From positions 186,001-250,000 of the forward strand of contig JAQFVV010000187.1 of assembly GCA_028023455.1 (NCBI GenBank): 64,000 bases of DNA, read 5' to 3'. Below the pieces are notes generated by a model. It saw only the letters and a program-made list of their open reading frames with translations. It had not been told where the DNA came from and made no database searches. This DNA comes from Epiperipatus broadwayi. Lineage: Eukaryota; Onychophora; Udeonychophora; Euonychophora; Peripatidae. This document shows positions 11,301 to 21,734 of the stretch, in pieces; positions within the stretch are counted from its first letter, which is position 1; each line of letters starts with the position of its first letter. A program made the position numbers and the translations under genes.

Positions 11301-14300
11301 GTAATCACTTTTTTATTTTATAATTAATTTTAATTTTGTAGTATGAAATAATTTTTAATAACAATTAGTATCTACTTTAGTATTTGTTTGATTTTTTGTT
11401 AATATGTAAAATTTTTGTAATATGTATATTAAATACAATCTGTTAAACCTCTTGAGTTTGAGTTTTTATTTGCTCTCATGTATATCTATAATGTTTGCTA
11501 AAAAATTAACCAAGAAGGAATGATCCACAGATAAAAAAATTATTGTGTGTCCGAGAGAAATGACCTATATACAAAAAGATCTATCTGATCTTTTTCATTA
11601 TCAACCCCATATTTTTAATTGCAATTTATTTTCATATTAGATCACAATGAATAATTTAATCTGTCTTTTATCAAATAAAGTATGAAATTGTAAATAAAGA
11701 AGTTAGTCATTTATATTCCAATCCTTCTATAATCTGAGCCAAATTATGAATTTTATTGGTCACTGTTGATTCTGGCTACTTTTTGACATCATAAAGTAGC
11801 TTTTCACTAGATCAGTAGATTTTTTTGGCTATAAATCAATTAAGGATTTTTTTTTTTAAGAAAATATGTGGGTTGTGTTATTTACATTATGTAGCAAAAT
11901 GAAATATGTCATCTTATAGGACTTTCCTGATAATTCTACCATCTAAAGTAAATAATCAGAATTTTAAAAATTAGTTTTATATGACATTAGCGAACTTTTT
12001 GGGCATAACTTATATAAATAAAAATATTTCATCATTTTACTTAGTGCTGTTTATTTCATATTTTATTGATTTGCTGATATATTTTTGTTAAAATATACAT
12101 TTATTTTTATTACTAAATGTAACCTTTTATTAAATCTATAATGTATTTTTGTACAATGCAATGTTGATGATTCAGACTAACTGGGATCAAATGATTTGGA
12201 GAATTGATAATCTGAGTAAATCAAATTTAGATGAAAATATTTACTTTAAATAAACAAAGCATATTTAGATCAATAAAGTGATTAAATTATATTCAGTTAT
12301 TACTATTAATATTTTGAAATATAAAAAAAATAATAGTTTTTTAGAAAATAGTTTGTAAATAAAAATTAAAACATTTTTAAGAAATTATGTATAATATACT
12401 AGTATTTATTTTGAACCTATCTGTAAATTTCAAAATGTATATTTTTTTAAATAAATTTAAATACAAATATTTTAATCTCACACAAAAAAGATTGTGGTTT
12501 TACTTTTTTATTCTTTATAATCAGATATGATTGCTTTACCAACATTAAAAACTTCAGCAATAATGTCAGAATCATTCTTTTCTACTTTGTAAGAGGACAA
12601 TAGTATTAATTTTTAATTGCAGTAATTAAAAATAACTATACTAGATCAATTCACTTATAATATCTCTATTTGTAATTAGGTAATTCACTAATTAGTATTT
12701 ATCATTTCTTTTGTTTTAAATACAAGTATATTTTATATACCTGGAGTCTAGATATAATATATGGGATTTGAACACAAATAGAATGGATGGCTAAAGGAAG
12801 TCTGTGTTCAAATCCCCTATATTAAATCATTTCTTTATAAATGCAGAGACAAAGATTAGATATTTCCTCGTTAGATCTTTTTTAAAATAGATTAAAAAGA
12901 TTTATTTTTATAAACAATTAAGAATAATATACAGGTATAAAACTTCATTATTATTAGAGTGATATTCAAGGGCAGAATATAACCTAACATCATATTTTCA
13001 TTTGTAAGTTTGATTTCAATAATGCTTTATTTGCCAGTATTAAATGAAATTGATATACTAACTTGATATTCTTTTTTGAAAATTGTTGCTTATCTTGATA
13101 TCCATGTAAATCTTAGTAATGATAATATTTTATCTTTTATCAACAAGCTTAATGCTATAATATTGAAAGAAATGAAAATCTTATCTTATTGAAGTAAGTG
13201 CAGAACATAAATTGCCCAATTAAGGGTAGAGAAACAAATAGCATTGCATACTTAAGAAATTATGAAAACTAAGAGTATTGCTCAAATAGTTATTACCATC
13301 TTTGAAGATAACTTATTCATTTTGATATAGAATATTGATTTGGGAGAGGGGGTTTATTATAAATCAGGAAAGCAGAGTTGTTGGTAATAATAAATCATTG
13401 TGTTAAATCTGCTAATTTTAAGCATTTTACTAATAGACTAACTGTTAGTAATAACTATTACAAAGTGTTTTTTTCTATCAACTAGTATTATTAAATCAAA
13501 AATAAAATATATTGAAATATATAAAGGAAAAAAACAAGATGGGTCATGTGTTGAAGTTATTGGATGCTTTGATACAAAATGAATGCTTTCTTACAGATAT
13601 ATAACTGAATGCAAGACATTCTAAAAGTCTTGATGTAATTTTGATATCTAGTGTACGAGTAATAAAAATTTAAATATAAATAACATTTGAATGATTAATT
13701 TTGAAGTTATAAAATCGCAGTTTTTATCTGTACACTTCAATATAGTCACTATTTTGCATGATGCATTATTTAACTTAATTTATGAATTCTTAAAACAATT
13801 ATTAGCTGCTATTTAGTGATTGCATTGAAATCCTAAGATTATCTAAAGAATTAGATTTTAGTGAATAATTGTTTTTAATATTATGCAACAAAGAGAAAGA
13901 TGTTTAGAACATGAGATTTGCCAAACAATAAGAACTCTTTGCTCCGCCTGTTTGAAATTTATAGAAATAATGTAAAAAAAAAAGTGTCTGTAATTATGCA
14001 TTGAAATTTTGTGTGTTTTCATTATTTATATATTAAAATATTGTGTGTAATTTTTTACAACATCTTGTGTGTGATAAAAAGCAAAAACTGTGAGTGCAGT
14101 ATTGTATTCTTATAGTATGTAATTATTTATTATTATTATAGTACTAATGTTTAGCCCACATATCATCTAAGTAAAATGAATAGTTCAGTACAGAGACTAG
14201 AAATATGACTTTAATTTTGTGATTTAGTTGATAGTTATTTTATCCAATGTGAAGTTTAGAAGAGAGATTAAAAGAAAGTGGTTGGCAATTACTTTTGATG

Positions 14301-14510
14301 ATTTAATTTTGTTGATTAATATGTTATATGAGAAAATTTCCATTTGGGTCAAAGCTTTACCTTTTCAACTATTCCATTGCCTTCTGATTGTTCTTTGGCA
14401 ATGTGTATTCAATCTGAATTTATTCTTTTAATATGGACATGTGTATATTATGGCCTGTATTCAAATTATGTAGAGATGAATATCAGGTGATGATTGTTGA
14501 TGTAATTATA
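11301..14510. other. AT-rich non-coding, nothing assignable
   Basis: Intron-like sequence without recognisable proteins apart from the small palindrome listed next. Frames near 14228-14431 are open by chance and match no family I know. Confidence 0.5.
12763..12816. repeat. Small palindrome with B-box-like ends
   Basis: Arms GGGATTTGAACACA and TGTGTTCAAATCCC enclose about 26 bases. The right arm resembles an RNA polymerase III B box (GTTCAAATCC), and the same tail words end the hammerhead-bearing units near 33.7, 34.1, 46.4 and 46.8 kb. It is likely an inverted remnant of that repeat's tail. Confidence 0.45.
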
Positions 14511-14512
14511 TG

Positions 14513-14832
14513 TTGAACTATTTCCATTGTCTAGTTGAATTATCAAATGTTTTTAGAAAAATCCAAACTTTATTTATACTTTTCCAAATATATTCTACTG
14601 TTAATAACAATAGCAAACTCTCCATACAATATTGCCACCAAGTGCAAGCCTTCATAATCAATGAATACAATACTGTATGGAGAATTTCCTGTTGTTATTA
14701 ACAGCCTGTTTTAGCATATGAAGTGGTAATCATGTGATGTTTTGATGTTCTACTGTTAGTAATAACACAGTTTAATATGGAACACAGCTTTTTGAATGGA
14801 TTTTCTATTCTTCAGATATTATATATATATAT
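14513..14832 (+). repeat. PLE-type flank, left part (split by LTR composite)
   Basis: Starting at ACTATTTCCATTGTCTAG, this matches the flank words found at 28640 and 32283: TAGAAAAATCCAAACTTTATTT, then CTGTTAGTAATAACACA and a segment ending TTCTTCAGATATTA. It breaks at 14832, where an LTR terminus begins, and the remainder resumes at 19306 (TTAATATTGAATTTAAGGTG and onwards). A palindromic piece of the ribozyme repeat lies inside it at about 14605-14710. Confidence 0.6.
14605..14710. repeat. Palindromic derivative of the ribozyme repeat
   Basis: Imperfect inverted arms (CTCTCCATACAATATTGCCA and TACTGTATGGAGA) resemble the better preserved palindrome at 20591-20690 and the end of the 450-bp ribozyme units. 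The hammerhead itself is absent, so this is a deletion derivative. Confidence 0.55.
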
Positions 14833-16372
14833 TGTAACGGGAATTAAGAACTCCTTAAACTTTTACAACTTGAACTTTTTAATTTTAAAAACTTTCTAAT
14901 TTTATAAAATCAATTTATTTTGCAAAAAGACCTTTTTAAAAACCCGTTACTCATGCAGGAGAGTAAATATGATTAATACTTACATATCAATCATACCCCT
15001 GGTCAGACTGTGATTTAATAAAATATTAAACTCGACAGTCATCTTTCCAGACCGAAGTAGCTCACCGGCTGCATGGAACGTGAAACATCCCATGGGGAAA
15101 TTTATAACAGGTTTAAAACCCAGAGCGCCATCCAATACTTAGATTGGAACCCATAAGATGTCACTAACATGTTTCAAGCGCTTGACCCATGGCTAGTTCT
15201 TCACGTGAGACCGGCTACACATTTGCTTATGAATGGAGAGATGGAAAAAACGACATTAATAATTTAAACAAAATTTATTTTAAAAAAACATGATAATAAT
15301 TATGAATATAATAATAATAATAAGACATAATTAAAATGTAAACACATAAGAAATATTATACATTTAACAAATTTTGCATGCTTATGATAACAAATAAGAT
15401 TTAAAAGTTTTTAACTTGATATTAATAAATATTTACCTAGGATTTATAGCGCTGCTTTTGAACTTTAGTTGTCATTTCAACATTGTCTTTGATAGGCGGT
15501 TTAAATAGTTTTGATTTCCATGGTAGGTATCATAGTTCTTGGATTTTTTTGTAGTTGGGTGATCACCTCTTTTGTCCTCGCATCCGGTTAGTTTCTTGGT
15601 CCTGGCATTAGTATTTCTAACTGAAAGATAGCTTCTTGGTTTTCTGTTTTTGGAGGCCTGGTTTACATAATTTTCACTTAATTTGGGTTGAAACTTTGGC
15701 AGAAGGCGGGTCAGGGTAATTTATTATGGCATTTTGCTAAATGGCACACGGGAGAAGAGCGGAGGAAACGACCGAAAAACAACATTCAGTTCTAGCCCAT
15801 CATTCTCTTTAATAACTTGAACTGAACTTTAATTAACTGTGGCTGAACTGAATTCAACTTCAAACTTTTACTAGAAACTTAACTCCAACTCCAACTGAAG
15901 ACAATAGAAAATGTGTGCCTTTTATATTACTCTGACCTCACCTTTGCTCGAGTTTTTACCGCGTTGTCAATACATCTTATCTCTTAAAAATTATAATTTA
16001 TATTTCTTTATTTTCTGTTTTTTAATTTAATTACAGAGATTAGAATTAATTGAACAAATCAGTCTGGAATTTTAATCTCCAGAGCCTGATTATTTTTATA
16101 TAAACTATTTAATTAATCATAAGAAACCCTTTGATTATTTTAATTAAAAACACTTTTTTCTTAAAGAGTATTTTTGACAGGTCATAATGTATAAAAGAAA
16201 GACAAGTTATAGTTATTAGTTTCTAACTTATCTCTAAATTTTCCTGGTATTTTAACTTATATATTTTCAAGCTATTGATTCTGATATAATTTTTTAATAA
16301 ATAAAAAAGTGAATTATGTAACTCGTATACACACACACACCTGCGCAATGCGTGTGTATACATACTGTTACA
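14833..16372 (-). repeat. LTR (3' LTR of the minus half), about 1.54 kb
   Basis: The LTR is bounded by TGTAAC at the left and GTTACA at the right, the inverted TG...CA termini expected of an LTR. The left 200 bases reappear inverted at 17647-17796 and 19095-19305. Related sequence (GGTCAGACTG, ACCTTTCCAGA) occurs in the LTRs of the 21.7-27.9 kb element. A CA-rich palindrome (ACACACACCTGCGCAATG) lies near its right end. Confidence 0.7.
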
Positions 16373-16392
16373 TCACACCCCTCCCAATTGAG
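16373..16392 (-). other. Polypurine tract
   Basis: Read on the minus strand this is CTCAATTGGGAGGGGTGTGA, directly followed by the LTR start TGTAAC. Position and purine content fit the plus-strand primer of an LTR retrotransposon. A related tract sits beside the left LTR of the 21.7 kb element. Confidence 0.65.
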
Positions 16393-16549
16393 AATTTTAA
16401 GTGCGTTGATCACTTTTTTCCTAAGTATTGATCACTTCAAATTCTTAGTTTTACTAACTTTCTTTTTCTAAAGTGCATTTAGTTTTTATTTTCATCATTA
16501 GGTAATAAATATAATATTAAGAGAGACAAGCAGCAAAGTATTAGGCAAT

Positions 16550-17329
16550 TCAACACACAGATCGATTTTGTGCTGATTAAACCAACTTTTAAGTTCTTGT
16601 GGAAGTCGTGACTACAGCATGGGCAATTTTTGTGCATAACAGATCATGTGCAGGAACTTTAAGATTGTGAATGGCAGGACTACTTCTACTGCACATTCGA
16701 CTTACGAAAATATTTATTTTATTTGGTTACTGGGCATTTTTCTTCCAGATTTATTATATACCAGAACTTTTCTACTGGCACATCATCATCAATATTATTT
16801 ATTCTTCGCACTACCCATCTGTAGAACAAAGTCACCGCAAAAAAAGGCTTAATCCAACAAAAATCGGGCCTGAAATTTATATCTTTGCCCAAATACTCAT
16901 ACACACCTCAATCCTAATTTAACACTTTTTTTTTTTTATTTTATGTGATAATGATTTATTTTCATCATGCACTTATTATATTTTTATTTTTAAAGCGTTA
17001 TTTTTTTTTTCTCTTTTTATTTTTGATTTTAAAAGAAACATTTTTATTTTACTTGTTTATTTTGATTTTTTTTTTTTTTTTTTACATATTCATTTTGTTT
17101 ACGTCACGCTCCACTATGTTTTAGACTTATGAGCTGGAATATCTCAATAATTAAGAAGACATAATCGAGGGTTTTGACATAGATTGTTTTATAATTGTTT
17201 TGACATTTTAAAAACTCTAAGATTGTTATTTTATTTTCCTAAGACTAACTTTAATCATTTTTCCATTATTCAAAATCCATGGTCATTAAGAACTAGGTCA
17301 AGCTGGCAAATCTGTCAGATTACATATTT
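16550..17329 (-). other. Non-coding 3' internal region of the LTR element
   Basis: This stretch, between the integrase stop codon and the polypurine tract, is shared with 23560-24330 in the other LTR element (for example CACAGATCGATTTTGTG and CATGACTACAGCATG words). Small open frames in it are not conserved between copies, so it is treated as untranslated. Confidence 0.55.
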
Positions 17330-17630
17330 TTAATTTTTGTCTGGCGGTTCTTTATTATTCGGCCCTCCAAATAACTTTAGTGTCCTGGCGTTAAACGTTC
17401 CTTTTTCTATATTGCCTTTGGCTATCACAAAGGCATTGAAATCTGTTTGACAGACTATAGTATATAGGCCTTTGTAAATCATCTGGAATTTTTTATAAAT
17501 GTATTTCTGAGGATGACTCACGGAGTTATTTGTAACATGTGTGTTTGCACACAACTGGTCAGGTTTTTTAATTCAGTTTGCGAACTATTTTTATTACTAT
17601 TCTTTTGATTTACTTTCCAAGCTAAATCTG
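17330..17630 (-). pseudogene. Integrase C-terminal remnant (LTR element, minus)
   Basis: The frame encodes a short basic domain with SHPQKYIYKKFQMIYKGLY, then FNAFVIAKGN, KGTFNARTLKLFGG and a PPDKN stop. Ty3/gypsy integrases end in a domain of this shape (kkFq..Y.GPY.i....N.f.v....kG.fn.r.LK). The plus-strand copy at 18781-19005 is about 80 percent identical at the protein level. Upstream minus-strand sequence (SSQTELKNLTSCVQTH) is shared with that copy before homology ends near 17640. The catalytic core is missing, so it cannot function. Confidence 0.7.
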
Positions 17631-17646
17631 TCCTAGATATAGGAAA

Positions 17647-17796
17647 ATGAGTATTAATCATATTTACTCTCCTACTTGAGTAACGGGTTTTTAAAAAGGT
17701 CTTTTTGCAAAATAAAATGATTTTATAAAATTCGAAATTAAAAAGTTCAAGTTGTAAAAGTTTAAAAAGTTTAAGGAGTTCTTAATTCCCATTACA
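17647..17796 (+). repeat. LTR 3' end fragment (5' LTR of the plus half)
   Basis: This is an inverted copy of 14833-15000, ending AATTCCCATTACA. It is followed at once by a primer-binding-site-like sequence, which fixes it as the end of a 5' LTR in plus orientation. Confidence 0.7.
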
Positions 17797-17798
17797 AA

Positions 17799-17817
17799 TG
17801 TTGTCCAATGTGAAAGC
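17799..17817 (+). other. Degenerate primer binding site (tRNA-Lys type)
   Basis: Three bases after the LTR end lies TGTTGTCCAATGTGAAAGC. It aligns with TAGCGTCCAATGTGGGTGC in the other element and with the tRNA-Lys primer site known from retroelements (TGGCGCCCAACGTGGGGC); many of the differences are C-to-T or G-to-A changes. Confidence 0.6.
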
Positions 17818-18305
17818 ACAAACGTTCGTTCATAAAGAGAGAGAAAAATGCATAATAAAAAAAATATATATTAAAAAAAAAATTTGGCTCACTTTAATAA
17901 AAATATATAATTAAATTGAAAGAATTTATAAGAGATGAAAGAGAACAAACGGCACTGATAATAATTCTATATTATAAAAGAAAGATAAGTGGATTTAGTT
18001 AATGAAATAATATGGTTGTATTAATGAAATAATATAGTTAGTATTAAAAAGAAAAAATATATACGTTATAGATATAGGAAAATAGGTGCAGGTAGGCATT
18101 GATTGGCATTAGGTTAGGAATCTGCATGCAGAGTGGTATTAGGGGGAATGTAGTGGGAGAAAATTGACCAAACTTTTATGTTTGATTATAAGTTAAATAA
18201 AAGTAGTAAATAATTAGTAAACTTATTAAAATGAATAAAATACAGTATTAAAAATAATGATAAAAAGTGTTTAAAATTATAAATAGGCCAAGAAATAAAG
18301 CCAAA

Positions 18306-18689
18306 ATGGAGGCTGAAGGTAAAAATATAGAAAATATTCCCAACTAAGAGAATAGGGAAATCATAGCGTTAATAACCAGCATGCTTGAAGCACAAAAAGA
18401 AGCAGCTGAAGAATATAAAAAAATAGCAGAACTTAAAAACCAATATAATGAAACGAACAGAAAATTGCAAGTGCAGACTGAAATGTTTGAAGAATTGAAA
18501 GACCAGATCATAATGGGCCATAATAAAATAAAAGAAGAAATTAGGGAAGAAATAGAAAAGATTAAAACACAAGTAGAGAATAAAATAGAGACTGCTTATG
18601 AAGTGATACTAGAAACAAATAAAATAGAACATGAAGTAAAGATAGAGTTAGTAAGAGAGGCAATAGAGGAAACCAAAATAGCAAAGTAA
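18306..18689 (+). pseudogene. gag-like coiled-coil protein remnant
   Basis: An ATG at 18306 starts MEAEGKNIENIPN, followed by one stop and then a long in-frame open stretch rich in E, K, I and Q (MLEAQKEAAEEYKKIAEL... to EETKIAK). It is almost wholly predicted coiled coil. The minus-strand gag of the 21.7 kb element starts similarly (MKDQHKDLENVPSEEQQQ) and is also coiled coil. Its place after LTR and primer site supports gag. It lacks any zinc knuckle and is followed by a deletion that joins it directly to the integrase tail. Confidence 0.6.
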
Positions 18690-18780
18690 TTCAGTGTATA
18701 AAAGTTGAAATTACTAATTTAACATTAAAAATAAACATTAGTAAAAATAGTCTGCAAACTGAACTAAAAAGCCTGATCAG

Positions 18781-19005
18781 TTGTGTGAAAACACACACGT
18801 TACAAATAACCCCGCAAGTCATCCTCAGAAATACATTTATAAAAAATTCCAGATGATTTACAAATGCCCATATAATATAATTCCTCAAACTGACTTCAAT
18901 ACCTTTGTGATAGTCAAAGGCAATATAAAAAAAGGAATGTTTAACACCAGGTCACTAAAGTTATTTGGACGGCTGAATAATAAAGAACCACCAGATAAAA
19001 ATTAA
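18781..19005 (+). pseudogene. Integrase C-terminal remnant (LTR element, plus)
   Basis: The frame reads MCENTHVTNNPASHPQKYIY..., the same domain as 17330-17630 in the opposite orientation, with FQMIYKCPY, TDFNTFVIVKGN, KGMFNTRSLKLFG and PPDKN before the stop. All of protease, RT, RNase H and the integrase core is deleted between this and gag. It was counted as a pseudogene for that reason. Confidence 0.7.
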
Positions 19006-19094
19006 AAATATGTAATCTGACGGATTCACCAGCTTGACCTAGTTATTAACGACCATGTATTTTGAATAATGGAAAAATGACTATTGGTTTAATA

Positions 19095-19305
19095 TTTTAT
19101 TAAATTGCAGTCTGACCGGAGGTATGATTGATATGTAAGTATTAATCATATTTACTCTCCTGCTTGAGTAACGGGTTTTTAAAAAGGTCTTTTTTTGCAA
19201 AATAATACGATTTTATAAAATTAGAATAAATAATTAGAGACTTTTTAAAATTAAAAAGTTCAAGTTGTAAACGTTTAATTAAGGAGCTCTTAATTCCTGA
19301 TCACA
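19095..19305 (+). repeat. LTR end fragment closing the composite
   Basis: It contains CAGTCTGACCGGAGGTATGA, then ACTCTCCTGCTTGAGTAACG, and ends TTAATTCCTGATCACA. It is homologous (inverted) to 14833-15040. Polypurine tract and most of the LTR have been lost between the integrase stop and this fragment. Confidence 0.65.
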
Positions 19306-19440
19306 ATATATAATATTAACTGAACAGATGAGTTTTAGATTCATTAATATTGAATTTAAGGTGATACTCTAGTTAGGTAAACTATTCTTTCAAAGGCAAC
19401 AGTCGATAGAAATTTTATATATTAATTGTGTGGATCCTTC
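19306..19440 (+). repeat. PLE-type flank, right part
   Basis: It continues the flank broken at 14832: TTAATATTGAATTTAAGGTG, then GGTAAACTATTCTTTCAAAG, GGATCCTTCTGATTTTTC. The same order of words is seen at 32480-32780. Confidence 0.6.
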
Positions 19441-20590
19441 TGATTTTTCTATTTTATCCTTTTAAGTATAAAATTGAATGCTTTTCAAACTTAAGTTATC
19501 ACACTAGGTTGACTTATGGAGTTACTTGCCATTGTCATGTGAGCAGTTTTCTATTTTTAGTTCTCTCCTTAATATTATGTTTTTCCAATCTCATAGAATA
19601 TTCATTGCTGACATGCATGATCTGTTATCTCAGTAATCACTGATTTGTGTTTTATCAATAAGAGAGGTAGTTTTATCACTATATATATATATATATTTTT
19701 TTATTGGCATGGTATTGTTAGATTCAATTCTTGCTTTTCAGCATTTCAAATTTAGAAATGAAATCACATATGTGTATTTGTACCAATGAACATAGATCCA
19801 TTGATAAAACATAAAAATATTGAGTGGAGAGGAAAATAAATAAAAAATTCAAAGAAGCTGCTCACATGACAATGACAAATAATCCCCAAATCCAATTAGT
19901 ATAACAATCCATAGTTTGAAAAAATACTCAAATCTCTTAGATAAATATATAAAAATTTTATTAATTTTTGTATTTGGCAAAAATCTGGTATTCATGAATC
20001 TAATTAAGATTATTGCTTTAATTTTCATGCTGTACTATCACTAATCAGGCTATCAATACTTTGTGAAGAAGAGAAAAAAATAAATACTACTCAAAGTGAA
20101 GTGTTCTATATTAGCTTGTATGTTGTTACTAACTGTTGAATATATTAGGAAAAATATAAATAAAATTGGAATTTTTGTAAAAACATTCAACATTGCAAAC
20201 AGATGATGGAAATAGTCCAAACACATTACTTCAAATAAAATGCTATCTACACAAATGTAACAAGCATTGATGTGGTAATTGTTGTGTCTACATAAATAGC
20301 CTTACAAATCCAGAAAGGATTTCATAGATAACATGAGAATGAATTTTTAGAATCTATTAAAATATTGCTAATTTTGTAAAATTTTAGTGAAAAAAGCTTA
20401 TAGACATCATAAGTCTTGAGATTTTATTAAAATATTTATTTTTTTTAGCTGCTGGTAAAACTAATATTGCTAGTTATTTCTTTATCTAAGAAACAAATGC
20501 CTTTATTGTATATGTTTTATTTTTTCATTTTATTACTATTGTGAATGCAGATGGCTTTGTTTACAGTTTTAATAATGTATCCATTTATAA
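19441..20590. other. Non-coding, nothing assignable
   Basis: No gene or structured element was recognised, apart from a (TA)n run near 19680 and a short PLE-flank word (GATGATGGAAATAGTCCAA) at about 20201-20220. Confidence 0.5.
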
Positions 20591-20690
20591 AACAGGCAAA
20601 AAATCTCTCCATATAGTAGTGCCACCTTGTGCTAACCAGGTGCCAGAAGGCAACAAGTGGCACTACTATATGGAGAGTTTTTGCCTGTTT
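20591..20690. repeat. Near-perfect palindrome derived from the ribozyme repeat
   Basis: Arms of about 38 bases (ACAGGCAAAAAATCTCTCC..., complement ...GGAGAGTTTTTGCCTGT) surround a 20-base loop. The arm contains CTCTCCATATAGTAGTGCC, the terminal word of the 450-bp units at 28.9 and 49.6 kb. The central hammerhead segment is deleted. Confidence 0.75.
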
Positions 20691-21734
20691 ATTAACAGTT
20701 ATGTGCTAGCATGAGATGGTGATCGTGTGATGTTTAGTGGTATCCATTTATGTTATGAAACAGAATAAAATTATTTGTTTCTAATTGAATTTTTTTTATT
20801 ATTGAAATGCTCAAATGAAGTGTGTTGTTACATTACTACAGAAAATATTTGAATAGAAAGAAACTTTCAAATATCTATAGTGGTGTGTTCTTCTAAAAAA
20901 TAGAAAATACATTACATTGTTGAGGTTTTTTTTTAAAAAAAAATATCAGAAAAAGTGATTTGACTTTCATTATCTGCTTTTATAATAAAATTGATATTCG
21001 GGGAAGGAAGGGGCTAGTTGTTGATATAAATATAAAATGAGGGTTTTTTTAATATGTAGATTGAATTATATAGACGATATTGTCACTGCATGTTTGCATA
21101 GTAAAAAAATTCTTAATTGTGGTTTTTTTTTGGTTTATATCAAAAATTTTTATCCCTTATATCAATTTATTTTGGAAATGAACTAAGTGGCAACTTGCCT
21201 TTTTTAGTTTGTTTGTTTTTTTCTTAAGAAAGCATGATAATTTTCTGACTTTCCACTTTTAGAAAAATCACGTCAATAAACATTTGAAAGCTTTCTCTCA
21301 TTTTAACTTTATCCAAATAATTTCTGAAATTGGTGCTTTGATATTAAATGGATCAATTAATCAATAGTATTTGGTTTCATGGACAGATCCAGAAAGTAAA
21401 TCACATCACTAATTAATCTATTTCTCCTTCATTTCCCAGCTCTTCAATTCCACATATCTCTTTCCATCTCATATATTACCAGCAATGTCAATCTTTTCTG
21501 TTCTTTCTTGTTTCCACTCACTATTATCTCCAAAACATCTTTCATTAAATTTTTTTTTTTTTTAATATATGTTCAATCCAGTTTCTCTTTCTATCTTTAA
21601 TTGTAAACAAAGTCATTGTCTATATTTCCAATAAAATATATACTATTTGGGTTTGGGCTTTTGTTTCTTATATGCCATATTAAAGTAATTTTTCTAGCTA
21701 AAAATCTTAGAATAATTTATAAGGCCTTCTATAA
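20691..21734. other. Non-coding, nothing assignable
   Basis: AT-rich sequence with homopolymer runs and no recognisable coding or structural element. Confidence 0.5.

Larger units (their letters stand above)
14833..19305. mobile_element. Head-to-head composite of two Ty3/gypsy-type LTR elements
   Basis: Both outer edges are the same LTR end in opposite orientation: TGTAACGGGAATTAAG at the left, and its degenerate complement ending TCACA at the right. The left half (14833-17640) reads on the minus strand: integrase tail, non-coding 3' region, polypurine tract, long LTR. The right half (17647-19305) reads on the plus strand: LTR end, primer binding site, gag, deletion, integrase tail, LTR end. 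The block interrupts a PLE flank, and the bases on both sides are ATATAT, compatible with a target-site duplication though uninformative in low complexity. The two halves therefore probably behave as one inserted or later rearranged unit. Confidence 0.7.

Noticed and set aside
16646-16922. Overlapping plus-strand frames that could suggest an envelope-like protein
   Set aside because: They run antisense to the retroelement, in its non-coding 3' region, and are not open in the homologous region at 23.6-24.0 kb.
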